A stretch of DNA of 64,000 nucleotides. It comes from Chryseobacterium rhizosphaerae. GTDB taxonomy: Bacteria; Bacteroidota; Bacteroidia; Flavobacteriales; Weeksellaceae. Positions 1 through 7,829 of this stretch are shown piece after piece. The stretch covers positions 124,001-188,000 of the forward strand of contig NZ_QNUF01000008.1 in assembly GCF_003385455.1 (NCBI RefSeq). The letters run 5' to 3'. The first letter of the stretch is position 1, and each line of letters starts with the position of its first letter. The position numbers and the translations under genes are program-made. The notes under the pieces are model-generated. The model searched no databases and was not told where the DNA came from. It worked only from the letters and a program-made list of their open reading frames with translations.

Positions 1-611
1 AGTTTTAATCTTCCGATTAATTTCGCTTCAAAGTCCCCTTCTTTATTAGGAACTTTAAAAACAAGGAAAGTTCCATCAAAACCCTTGCTTCTATTTTTAG
101 TAAAAAGATAGAAATTACCATCCATTTCTACAAAAGCCTCGCAGTCATATAATAGGTTTGATTTTTTGGGAGGAAATTCTGTCTGTCCCTCATAATGAAA
201 TTTTGTCGTCTGAATCACTTTGGTTGTTGTCTGAGTGATATCTTTCAGATCGGTTTTCAAAATAGCAAGATCCTGCCTGCTATTATCATTGTTACCGAAA
301 TCTCCGATATAAATATTTCCCTGTGCATCTGAGATAATATCTTCCCAATCTGTATTTTCAGCATTTTCAACCGGAATACGGGCCATCAACTCTCCTTTAT
401 CATTAAGTCCGTATACAGCATTTTTATTTCCGCTGTCTTCTATGACCCAGGCAGTTTTTTTATCCTGAGACAATGTAATCCCGGAAACTTCCTTTAACTT
501 TTTAGGTAAGGTATACTGTACTTTCAATTTATCATCATTAGTGGGTTGATTCTGCGCCTTAGGATTGCAGCTCAGTAAAAGTGAAATAGGTAAAATAAGA
601 AATCTCAACAT
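1..611 (-). CDS. Secreted beta-propeller-like lipoprotein, C-terminus cut by window edge
   Basis: The reading frame stays open from a start at 611 to the left edge, giving about 203 residues with the C-terminus missing. The N-terminus MLRFLILPISLLLSC is a typical lipoprotein signal, with the lipidated Cys at residue 15, so the product should be a membrane-anchored envelope protein. The body contains segments such as EVSGITLSQD, NTDWEDII and IYIGDFGNND. These resemble a Flavobacteriia family of phytase-like or SdiA-regulated-like beta-propellers, from memory. No catalytic residues can be assigned. The gene is read away from mazG's end, with about 60 bases between them. Confidence 0.6.
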   Translation of the reverse strand, partial: MLRFLILPISLLLSCNPKAQNQPTNDDKLKVQYTLPKKLKEVSGITLSQDKKTAWVIEDSGNKNAVYGLNDKGELMARIPVENAENTDWEDIISDAQGNIYIGDFGNNDNSRQDLAILKTDLKDITQTTTKVIQTTKFHYEGQTEFPPKKSNLLYDCEAFVEMDGNFYLFTKNRSKGFDGTFLVFKVPNKEGDFEAKLIGRLK

Positions 612-670
612 GTTGTATTTTTTTAAAATTGTAATAAAAATAAGAAGCATTAATTGTTCCAAATATGACT

Positions 671-1438
671 TTATGAAAGAAGCTTTGCTTTTTCCCAAAG
701 AACATCCATTTCTTCAAGAGACATATCGGCAAGTTTTAAATCCTGCTCATTAGCCAGTACTTCCATCTTTTGAAATCTTGAAATAAATTTCAGATTTGTT
801 CTTTCCAATGCAGAATCAGGATTAATACCTGAAATCCTTGCATAGTTGATCAATGAGAAAAACACATCTCCCAGCTCCTGTTCTTTTTTATCAGGATCCG
901 TTTCCTCATGAAACTCCTGAATTTCTTCATCCACCTTTGCCCAAGCATCTTCCGCATCATGAAATTCAAAACCAATCCCTTTTACCTTATCCTGGATTCT
1001 GTAGGCTTTTACCATACTTGGAAGACTTTTCGGAACTCCTCCAAGGATAGATGTATTACCCTCCTTTAATTTTAATTTCTCCCAGTTCTGTTTTACCTCT
1101 TCTTCATCTTTTACTTCAGTATCCCCGTAAATATGAGGATGACGGAAAATCAATTTTTCATTAAGAGAATTGATCACATCTGCGACATCAAAACTTCCCT
1201 TCTCAGATCCTATTTTAGAATAGAAAACAAGATGAAGCAATACATCTCCCAATTCTTTCTTTATTTCCTGTAAATCTTCCTGAAGTATTGCATCTGAAAG
1301 TTCGTAAGTCTCTTCAAGAGTCAGATGACGAAGCGACTGTAAGGTCTGCTTTTGATCCCACGGGCACTTTTCACGCAGATCATCCATAATATCCAGTAGT
1401 CTTCCGAAAGCTTCCAGCTTTTCCTGTTTTGTATTCAT
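671..1438 (-). CDS. mazG: Nucleoside triphosphate pyrophosphohydrolase MazG
   Basis: MazG hydrolyses (d)NTPs to the monophosphate and pyrophosphate in the cytoplasm, cleaning the nucleotide pool and affecting ppGpp levels. The 255-residue protein has the two tandem MazG domains of the long form. The first has EETYE (about 42-46) and ELGD (62-65), which bind Mg2+. The second repeats this as EIQEFHEE followed by EQELGDVFFSLINYAR. I start at the Met that opens MNTKQEKLEAF. A Met six codons upstream would add MNFPLL and looks less natural. It lies in a minus-strand run with DUF5606, def and ruvX but about 300 bases from the nearest, so it probably has its own promoter. Confidence 0.93.
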   Translation of the reverse strand: MNTKQEKLEAFGRLLDIMDDLREKCPWDQKQTLQSLRHLTLEETYELSDAILQEDLQEIKKELGDVLLHLVFYSKIGSEKGSFDVADVINSLNEKLIFRHPHIYGDTEVKDEEEVKQNWEKLKLKEGNTSILGGVPKSLPSMVKAYRIQDKVKGIGFEFHDAEDAWAKVDEEIQEFHEETDPDKKEQELGDVFFSLINYARISGINPDSALERTNLKFISRFQKMEVLANEQDLKLADMSLEEMDVLWEKAKLLS

Positions 1439-1741
1439 AAGTAATGGGAAATTCAAACTTATACAAATGTAAGGGTTATTTTGACTTTAGTGCAAGCCTT
1501 GGAGTTGAAAGTTAAGGGTTGAAAGTATGAAGCAGAGGAATTGTGAATGGTCAATCCGCTACACTTGTTAATTTTTAGAGATAGCAACTATTCACTTGCT
1601 AAGCAGAATTCTCTCCTGGCTTAAAGTTGTATCCAAAACATACAATATCTGAAGTCTGGCATCTTGATTTTCCTCCACAAAAGAAAAAACCTTGTCAAGA
1701 AAATTCTCAACAAGGTTGTATTGTAAAATCCGGTGATTGGA
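1439..1741. other. Intergenic region between mazG and the DUF5606 gene
   Basis: About 300 bases without a gene. It holds the terminator of the DUF5606 gene (1688-1717). Around 1535-1610 there is a degenerate stretch made of pieces such as GAATTGTGAATGGTCAAT and CTATTCACTTGCTAAGC. It resembles a stretch near 36030-36125 and looks like a decayed copy of a dispersed intergenic repeat. No open frame of interest is present. Confidence 0.5.
1688..1717 (-). terminator. Rho-independent terminator of the DUF5606 gene
   Basis: An 8-bp stem, AACCTTGT paired with ACAAGGTT, is followed on the minus strand by a T run. It sits 25 bases past the stop of the DUF5606 gene and should end the ruvX-def-DUF5606 transcript before mazG. 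Confidence 0.75.
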
Positions 1742-2299
1742 TTATCCTTTTTTAGTGTGTGTACTTTTCGGAGCTGATTTTGCAGCTGAAGTAGCTTTCA
1801 CTTTTGGAGCAGCAGGTTTTTCTGCTTTAGGAGCAGCTTTTTTAGTTTCCTTTTCAATGCTCACTTCTTCTGCAGGCTCACCTTCCAAAGTTTCAGGCTC
1901 TGCTTTTACAAAGCTTTCAGGAGTGATATACCCTGCTTTGTGAAGAATATTGTACCACTGAGCCAATTTCTTGATGTCAGATGCGTATACTCTTTCTGTA
2001 TCATAATTAGGAAGAGAAGACAACATAAATTCCTTCAATTCAGCATCAGAAGATTTGTGAGAAATAGTTTCTTTATAATCATTGTTTTTAGCAACATTTT
2101 CAAAAACCTCGAACAAAGGAACTTCTTTATCAAATGTAAACATTGCAATATTATCCAATAAGCTTACCTGGCTAGAGTTACCAATGCTTACTTTTTTCTT
2201 GTTTGTAACATCTTCAATAATGAATCCGTTTCTTAATTGAGAAACTAATTTGAAAAGTCCTGGTTTTCCAGAAATTGAAATTATTTTTTCTAACAGCAT
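1742..2299 (-). CDS. DUF5606 domain-containing protein
   Basis: This 185-residue cytoplasmic protein matches, from memory, the DUF5606 family found in Bacteroidota. The conserved N-terminal half (LEKIISISGKPGLFKLVSQ onward) describes a small domain of about 135 residues with no known activity. The last 45 residues are a low-complexity Ala/Lys/Pro/Glu tail that is probably disordered. It lies 76 bases downstream of def on the same strand and is probably co-transcribed with ruvX and def. No function is established, and I do not infer one from the neighbours. Confidence 0.8.
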   Translation of the reverse strand: MLLEKIISISGKPGLFKLVSQLRNGFIIEDVTNKKKVSIGNSSQVSLLDNIAMFTFDKEVPLFEVFENVAKNNDYKETISHKSSDAELKEFMLSSLPNYDTERVYASDIKKLAQWYNILHKAGYITPESFVKAEPETLEGEPAEEVSIEKETKKAAPKAEKPAAPKVKATSAAKSAPKSTHTKKG

Positions 2300-2375
2300 A
2301 ATTTTATTTTTTGTAAATTCTGCAATCAGCTTTCAGCTTTTTGCCTTTTATTATTCGTTTTAATCCTTGTTTAAA

Positions 2376-2948
2376 TTATTTTGGAAATCTCATTTTGTAA
2401 CCAATGCTTACCTCACCTTGAGAGATCTTTGTCAGTTTTCCCTTTACGAGCTTCTTCTTCAGTGCACTCAGATGATCGGTAAATAAAACCCCTTCAATAT
2501 GATCGTATTCATGTTGAATTACGCGGGCTCTAATATCGGAAAAAGTTTCTGTATGTTTTACAAAATTTTCGTCATAATATTCAATGACGATGGTTCCTTT
2601 TCTTTTCACATCTTCTCTTACATCCGGAATAGACAGACAACCCTCATTAAATTTCCATTCTTCCCCTGATTCTTCAAGAATTCTGGCGTTGATGAACACT
2701 TTCTTGAACTCTGCCAACTCATCTTTAATATCTTCATAATCCTCATCATCCGCAAGGGGCGTCACATCTATTATAAACAGACGGATATCCAATCCGATTT
2801 GAGGTGCAGCAAGACCAATGCCATTTGCACTGTACATCGTTTCGAACATATTATCCAGTAATTCCTGTAATTCGGGATAATCTTTATCTATATCTTTTCC
2901 TACTTTTCTCAAAACAGGATCCCCAAAAGCTCTTATCGGTAAAATCAT
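2376..2948 (-). CDS. def: Peptide deformylase
   Basis: Removes the N-formyl group from the initiator Met of nascent proteins. The three diagnostic motifs are present and in order: GIGLAAPQIG (43-52), EGCLS (102-106, Cys metal ligand) and QHEYDH (145-150, two His ligands and the catalytic Glu). The length of 190 residues is normal for the family. The start ATG overlaps the ruvX stop by four bases, so the two genes are translationally coupled. Confidence 0.97.
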   Translation of the reverse strand: MILPIRAFGDPVLRKVGKDIDKDYPELQELLDNMFETMYSANGIGLAAPQIGLDIRLFIIDVTPLADDEDYEDIKDELAEFKKVFINARILEESGEEWKFNEGCLSIPDVREDVKRKGTIVIEYYDENFVKHTETFSDIRARVIQHEYDHIEGVLFTDHLSALKKKLVKGKLTKISQGEVSIGYKMRFPK

Positions 2949-3361
2949 CTTAATCTTTGTTCTAAAAAATTCTGCAATATGATTGTTGCACTTACTTTAT
3001 CTATTAATCCTTTTTCCTGTCTCTTTTTTTTGCTTTTCCCACTTTGGGAAATAAAAAATGAGGCCATTTTGGAAGTAAATCTTTCATCAAAACGGTGGAC
3101 TGCAATATCCGAAAATTCTTTCTTAAATTCTTCAATGAATTTTAAAATATCCGTTTCCACTTCTGAATTATTCCCTTTCAAATCTATGGGAAGCCCAACT
3201 ACTACTTCATCCACCTTATTTTCGCTGAAATATTTTTTCAAAAATTCCATGAGAAAACGGGTCTCTACAGTATCCAGTCCACTGGCTATAATCTGCATAT
3301 CATCTGTTGCAGCAATGCCACAACGCGCCTTTCCATAGTCTATCGCAAGGATTTGTCCCAT
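2945..3361 (-). CDS. ruvX: Putative Holliday junction resolvase / pre-16S rRNA nuclease RuvX (YqgF)
   Basis: A 138-residue RNase H-fold protein of the YqgF family. In other bacteria this family acts in pre-16S rRNA 5' processing and has been proposed as a Holliday junction resolvase. Visible motifs are LAIDYGKARCGIA at the N-terminus (first catalytic Asp), VVGLPIDLKG in the middle, RFDERFTS and a final DKVSATIIL segment with the last acidic residue. It is the first gene of the minus-strand unit ruvX-def-DUF5606, overlapping def by four bases. The divergent SixA-like gene starts 115 bases away. Confidence 0.93.
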   Translation of the reverse strand: MGQILAIDYGKARCGIAATDDMQIIASGLDTVETRFLMEFLKKYFSENKVDEVVVGLPIDLKGNNSEVETDILKFIEEFKKEFSDIAVHRFDERFTSKMASFFISQSGKSKKKRQEKGLIDKVSATIILQNFLEQRLR

Positions 3362-3476
3362 AATTTTGCAAATTTAGTAAAATTTAATGATTTTATTCAT
3401 AACGCAGTTTTTTTATATAAATCATGTTTTATTCCATTATTTTTTTTATAATTTTAATCCTCCAAAAAACAAATAT

Positions 3477-3953
3477 ATGAAGAAACTCATCCTCGTACGA
3501 CATGCAAAAAGCGACTGGCCGGAAGAAACGGAGGATTTTGACAGACCTTTAGCAGACAAAGGTTTAGAAGACGCTATGAACATGTCCAGGTTCCTGAAAA
3601 ATCATCAGATCTCTATTGATCATTTTATTTCAAGCCCGGCAGTCCGTGCGTTGAATACCTGCAAAATTTTTAACCAAACATATCAGCTTAATTTTTCTAC
3701 TGATGAAAAACTCTATAATCCTTCAGAAAGAAATTTTGAGTCTGTAATTTATGATCTGGACGACAACCTTTCCTCAGTTGCCTTTTTCTCCCACAATAAC
3801 GGAATTTCAAATTTCGCCAATTCTATTTCTGAAGATATTTTTCATTTTCCGACCTGTGGTGTCGCAGGGTTTGAAGTAGACTGTACTTCATGGTCTGAAT
3901 TTGACGGAGCCAAAAAGAAACTTCTTTTCTTTTATGAACCGGGAAAAATATAG
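3477..3953 (+). CDS. SixA-type histidine phosphatase
   Basis: A small (158 residues) single-domain member of the histidine phosphatase superfamily. The catalytic His lies in LVRHAKSDW near the N-terminus, SPAVRALNTC supplies the second Arg region, and SHNNGIS holds the second catalytic His. E. coli SixA dephosphorylates phosphohistidine proteins. The substrate here is unknown. I start at MKKLILVRHAK. The frame is open for 30 more codons upstream, but that part is hydrophobic and AT-rich and does not belong to the fold. The 3' end overlaps the next gene by about 20 bases, which suggests coupled translation. Confidence 0.85.
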   Translation: MKKLILVRHAKSDWPEETEDFDRPLADKGLEDAMNMSRFLKNHQISIDHFISSPAVRALNTCKIFNQTYQLNFSTDEKLYNPSERNFESVIYDLDDNLSSVAFFSHNNGISNFANSISEDIFHFPTCGVAGFEVDCTSWSEFDGAKKKLLFFYEPGKI

Positions 3954-4824
3954 CTTCTTTTCAATAATTCTTTATTCAGTATTATGTACCTTCTTTTTTT
4001 CTTGCCAAAAAAGGGAGAAAACGTATTTTGAAGCTATTGCTACCAATGATATAAAACTTTCTGAGCCCCAATCAGGAAGCTGGAGATATAATCATCAGGA
4101 AAAATTCCAGCAATTCGAAGATTTTCAAAAATCAAAAAAAATAAAACCGAAACCAGGAAAAAATACTATTTATCTTCAGCCTATTGGAGAATTTAGTGAA
4201 CTTCAGAAAAAGGAAATCGAACTCACAAAAGAATATCTCAGAATATATTTCCAGCTGGAAACAAAAATATTACCAGCCTTACCAAATACTATTTTTCCTG
4301 AAAAAGTCAAAAGAATCTCAAAAGAAGGCCAGGAGCAGATTCTGGCCGGCTATATTCTGGACAGTATTCTGATCAAAAGAAAACCTAAAGATGCTGTAGT
4401 ACTCATGGGGATTACAGAGAAAGATCTTTTCCCAAGAATGGACTGGAATTATGTTTTCGGGCAGGCTTCTTATGAAGATGGTGTGGGAGTAACATCTATC
4501 TACAGATTTTCAGGTGGTCAGGTAACAGACTCCAATTTCAATGAGAGCCTTTTAAGATTAATAAAAGTGGGTTCACACGAGATTGGACATATGTTCGGCA
4601 TCAGCCATTGCCTGAATGCCAACTGTGTAATGAACGGAAGCAATTCACTCCCTGAAACAGATTATCACCTTGCCAGAGCCTGTTCACTTTGTCAGCAAAA
4701 ACTGAATTCAAGCATTCATTACGATCATAAAAAACGATTGCTTGCCTTAAAAAACTTTTTTGCAAAACAGCACCTTAATTCAGAGCTTTCAAGAGCTGAG
4801 CAGGACATAAATGTACTCCAATAA
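3934..4824 (+). CDS. Archaemetzincin family zinc metalloprotease, lipoprotein
   Basis: The core motif HEIGHMFGISHC (about 215-226) is the archaemetzincin zinc site with three His ligands and the catalytic Glu. It is followed by CVMNG (the Met-turn) and CSLC (about 250-253), the extra cysteines that bind a second, structural zinc in this family. The preferred start gives an N-terminus with a hydrophobic run ending in FFFSC, so I infer a lipoprotein facing the periplasm or outside. Known archaemetzincins are aminopeptidase-like enzymes, mostly cytosolic. An alternative ATG at 3901 would add 11 residues. It overlaps the SixA-like gene, so the two are co-expressed. Confidence 0.88.
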   Translation: MNREKYSFFSIILYSVLCTFFFSCQKREKTYFEAIATNDIKLSEPQSGSWRYNHQEKFQQFEDFQKSKKIKPKPGKNTIYLQPIGEFSELQKKEIELTKEYLRIYFQLETKILPALPNTIFPEKVKRISKEGQEQILAGYILDSILIKRKPKDAVVLMGITEKDLFPRMDWNYVFGQASYEDGVGVTSIYRFSGGQVTDSNFNESLLRLIKVGSHEIGHMFGISHCLNANCVMNGSNSLPETDYHLARACSLCQQKLNSSIHYDHKKRLLALKNFFAKQHLNSELSRAEQDINVLQ

Positions 4825-4836
4825 ATCTACATTTAT
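4807..4836. terminator. Putative bidirectional terminator between convergent genes
   Basis: ATAAATGTA (4807-4815) pairs with TACATTTAT (4828-4836) across a 12-base loop. It overlaps the end of the archaemetzincin gene and lies just before the stop of the convergent aspartyl-protease-like gene. The stem is AT-rich, so strength is doubtful. Confidence 0.4.
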
Positions 4837-4838
4837 TA

Positions 4839-6044
4839 TTATTTATGACCTACTTCTTTCAGGTATCTGTTATAATCTGAATAAGGTTCATGACTTTGCC
4901 CATTGGGTTGTAAATAAAGTATTCCTTCCTTATTATCCAATATCACATTAAACTGACTGAGAATCTGATTTCCAAATAAAGTGGGTCTTCCAGTTGGTTT
5001 TAAAGGGTCCGCTGCATTGGTGACAATATCCTTAAACGCTCTCCCTCCTATAAAAGCATCCAATCGGATAAGTTTTCTTTCATTCAGCATCTGCAGCTCT
5101 TTCAGTTTTCCCCAGTTTTCCCCCTCTCTTGTAAAATCATCTCCAATAAGCATGGTCCCTTCACGTCCGGTATCGAAAAGAAACCAGAAAGAATATTTTC
5201 TATTATTCTGGGTTATTTCTGCTTTAAATTTTGGACGGTGCTGTTCATAAAATACAGCCTGCTTTGTAAAATCCTTTGCATTTTTCGGCAGCTCATTATA
5301 AATTAAAAAGACCTTTCTGTCATAATTGATCTCTATAATTTTATCCCTAAAAAAACTGTTCCCCATAATAAGATCTTCATCGGGTTTCATATTACCTACT
5401 TCTGTTAAAGGGACAGCGTTCCAGACAGCATCACCTATCTGTATTCTATTTTCAGAACTTGTACGTGCTTCATTGATCCCTTGTGTATTGCTGACCATTA
5501 ATTTTCCTGAAAACAACAGTTTTAATTTTTCGGAGGACTGCTTGCTGACACAGGAAGTACCCGCCCCAAGATCAAATTGTATATTCACTTCTTCTTTCTG
5601 ATTCAAAAGCCCTTTAAAGTAAATCCGGGACCCGGTCATTGTAAACGGAATTTCCAAAGGATAAGGCTTATTTTTATTTTGTGTCAATACAATAAAGGAA
5701 GGATCTTCTTTAGCCAGAATACGAACAAAGCAACTGTCTTTACCGTTGAGTAAAACAATCAGATCATGACTTTTTCCATATTGGGTCTTGAAACTTATTG
5801 CCCCCTGGTCGGTAACCAACTTTACCTTACTTTTTTTATATGGTAGATTTACATAATAAATATCCGGACGTACTTTCGGATTCAGTTTCCAGTTTAGCTT
5901 TACATTTTCACCATCATAAATCACAGCATTCTCATGGGTCGCTTTTAGAACAAGAATCTTATCTTGTGCTGATACAGTATTTATCCAACCGAAGGAAACT
6001 AAAAGAAATGTAAAAAACAGGAGAATAAAAGTTCTATTTTTCAT
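4839..6044 (-). CDS. Secreted retropepsin-like aspartyl protease family protein
   Basis: A 401-residue protein with a clear signal peptide (MKNRTFILLFFTFLLVSFG...VSAQ). I place the start at this Met rather than 8 codons upstream. Two similar lobes are visible. The first has FDLGAGTSCVS (DLG at about 158-160) and the second has LFDTGREGTMLIG (DTG at about 291-293). Each is followed by a QILSQFNVILD-like or MGNSFFRDKIIEI strand typical of aspartyl-protease lobes in Bacteroidota. The first lobe has Leu where active proteases have Thr or Ser, so activity is uncertain. The first 130 residues form a separate domain I do not recognise. Confidence 0.7.
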   Translation of the reverse strand: MKNRTFILLFFTFLLVSFGWINTVSAQDKILVLKATHENAVIYDGENVKLNWKLNPKVRPDIYYVNLPYKKSKVKLVTDQGAISFKTQYGKSHDLIVLLNGKDSCFVRILAKEDPSFIVLTQNKNKPYPLEIPFTMTGSRIYFKGLLNQKEEVNIQFDLGAGTSCVSKQSSEKLKLLFSGKLMVSNTQGINEARTSSENRIQIGDAVWNAVPLTEVGNMKPDEDLIMGNSFFRDKIIEINYDRKVFLIYNELPKNAKDFTKQAVFYEQHRPKFKAEITQNNRKYSFWFLFDTGREGTMLIGDDFTREGENWGKLKELQMLNERKLIRLDAFIGGRAFKDIVTNAADPLKPTGRPTLFGNQILSQFNVILDNKEGILYLQPNGQSHEPYSDYNRYLKEVGHK

Positions 6045-6108
6045 GGCAATATCAGCTATAATATCCATTTACCCTAAAAACATTTAACACCTTCATTTAC
6101 AAAAGAGT

Positions 6109-6153
6109 AAACCCATATTTATTTACAATAAAGATATAAATAAATATGGGTTT
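6109..6153 (-). terminator. Terminator of the serine hydrolase gene
   Basis: A perfect 16-bp stem pairs AAACCCATATTTATTT (6109-6124) with its complement at 6138-6153. It is placed between the stop of the serine hydrolase (6178) and the next minus-strand gene, so it most likely terminates the former. The T-run is better on the plus strand. Confidence 0.65.
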
Positions 6154-6177
6154 TTTATTTTAAATTGAAAAGACTGT

Positions 6178-7719
6178 TTATTTCCTTTTCAGATCAAGAT
6201 CATCAAAATCAAAACTGAAATCTGTAACATCGGAAATGGCTTTCAGTTTCGCGGATTGTGCTTTTCCATTCTCATCATAGCTGAAAACAATAAAAGCATC
6301 TGCATCATAGCTTCTGTCATCCCATTTTACAATGAAAGAATTGTTGGAATAGGGAAGCAGCTCACCTTTCAATCTTGGAGAATTTTTACACAATATTCTG
6401 TAGGTATTTCCTTGTTGGGCAATCTCTACATCTCCAAACCAGATGTCATGATAAGTTCCGGTAAACTGTTCTGCTTTTGGCTGAAGTCCTTTATCTTTTT
6501 TAAAAGTCTCAGATTTTACATAAGCTTCTTTCTTTTGCTTATCATATTCTGCATTTATTTTAGACATTCTCTCACCATAAGTTTTCAGCCAGTTTCTGTC
6601 TGCTACTCCCAGATAGGAATCTTTCACCGTATTGGTAATTGTATTGAAAGCAGCTCCGGATTGCTGGTTGGTTAATACCACAATTCCAAGTTTCAAATCA
6701 GGAATCAGGGTAAATTGTGTCACCGTACCTATAAGTCCACCGGTATGCTGAACCTGCTTATGACCTTTAACATCACTTAAAAACCATCCTAACCCATATC
6801 CGTAAAAACTGGTATCATATGGATTTTTTGCGGCCACTCTATCTGGAATCTGTAAACTCCAAAGCTGCTGAACATTCTTATCAGATACTAATTTTTTACC
6901 CTCTTTCGTTGTAAAATTATTCAATAGACATTCTGCCCACGTGGTCATATCTTTGATATTACTCATGATTCCGCCTGCCGCATTACCGGTTTCATTCCAA
7001 TCGTGGGGAACAGCAATTGCTTTCCCATCTACAGGAGCATGTGCATCAATTTTATTGGAGCTAGCTTTCGCTCTGTTATAGCTTCCAAAACTCGATGTCA
7101 TCCCTACCGGCTTCATAATTCTCTGCTCAATAAATTCGGCCCAGCTTAATCCGGAAATTCTGTGGATAACTTCTCCAGCTACAATGAACATGATATTATT
7201 GTAATCTAATTTCGTTCTGAAAGCGTTTTCAGGCTTCAGATACCTTACATTGTGAACAATATCGTTAACCGTCAGGTTTCCTCCTTCCGGAAAGAACATC
7301 AGATCTCCCTGTCCCAGCCCTAGCCCGGCTCTGTGAGTAATCAGATCCTTTATGGTTATATTTTGAGAAACGTATGGATCGTACATTTGGAATTCAGGGA
7401 TATATTGAGAAACTTTATCATCCCAGTTCAGCTTTCCTTCATCTGCCAAAATAGCCAATGCTACGCAGGTAAACCCTTTGGAGTTGGAAGCTATACCCAC
7501 CAGAGTATTATCATCCATGGGTTGTTTTGTGGTAAGAGAACGTAGTCCGAAACCCTTTGAATAGGTTACTTTTCCATCTTTTACAATACCTACTGACATT
7601 CCCGGAACATCGAAGGTCTTTAATGTATTCTGGATTAATTCATCCAGTTTTTTTTCTTCAACCTGGGCAAAGGAAATCAAAGAAAAAAGAATAAAGAACA
7701 AAGAGAAATTATGCTTCAT
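6178..7719 (-). CDS. Class C beta-lactamase-fold serine hydrolase with DUF3471-like C-terminus
   Basis: A secreted 513-residue protein (signal peptide ends near ISFAQ, about 19) of the beta-lactamase/penicillin-binding-protein-like hydrolase family. The catalytic SxxK is SNSK (78-81), YNN (173-175) is the Tyr motif, and HTGG (325-328) is the KTG-box equivalent. Residues after about 395 form a lipocalin-like beta domain of the DUF3471 type. Family members include D-aminopeptidases, esterases and beta-lactamases. The HTGG box favours a peptidase or esterase over a lactamase, but the substrate cannot be read from sequence. It is a single gene with its own terminator. Confidence 0.85.
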   Translation of the reverse strand: MKHNFSLFFILFSLISFAQVEEKKLDELIQNTLKTFDVPGMSVGIVKDGKVTYSKGFGLRSLTTKQPMDDNTLVGIASNSKGFTCVALAILADEGKLNWDDKVSQYIPEFQMYDPYVSQNITIKDLITHRAGLGLGQGDLMFFPEGGNLTVNDIVHNVRYLKPENAFRTKLDYNNIMFIVAGEVIHRISGLSWAEFIEQRIMKPVGMTSSFGSYNRAKASSNKIDAHAPVDGKAIAVPHDWNETGNAAGGIMSNIKDMTTWAECLLNNFTTKEGKKLVSDKNVQQLWSLQIPDRVAAKNPYDTSFYGYGLGWFLSDVKGHKQVQHTGGLIGTVTQFTLIPDLKLGIVVLTNQQSGAAFNTITNTVKDSYLGVADRNWLKTYGERMSKINAEYDKQKKEAYVKSETFKKDKGLQPKAEQFTGTYHDIWFGDVEIAQQGNTYRILCKNSPRLKGELLPYSNNSFIVKWDDRSYDADAFIVFSYDENGKAQSAKLKAISDVTDFSFDFDDLDLKRK

Positions 7720-7782
7720 TATTACAAATTTTCTGTGAAGATAAGAAATTTGGGGTATGCCACTTACATTTACTTATCTAAC

Positions 7783-7822
7783 AAAAAAAGGAAACTTATC
7801 AGTTGATAAGTTTCCTTTTTTG
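7783..7822 (-). terminator. Strong hairpin terminator after the beta-helix gene
   Basis: A near-perfect palindrome centred on 7802, with arms AAGGAAACTTATC and GATAAGTTTCCTT extended by A and T runs. It lies just past the stop at 7830 of the minus-strand beta-helix gene and is a textbook intrinsic terminator. The symmetric A/T flanks could work in both directions. Confidence 0.85.
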
Positions 7823-7829
7823 TAAAAAT

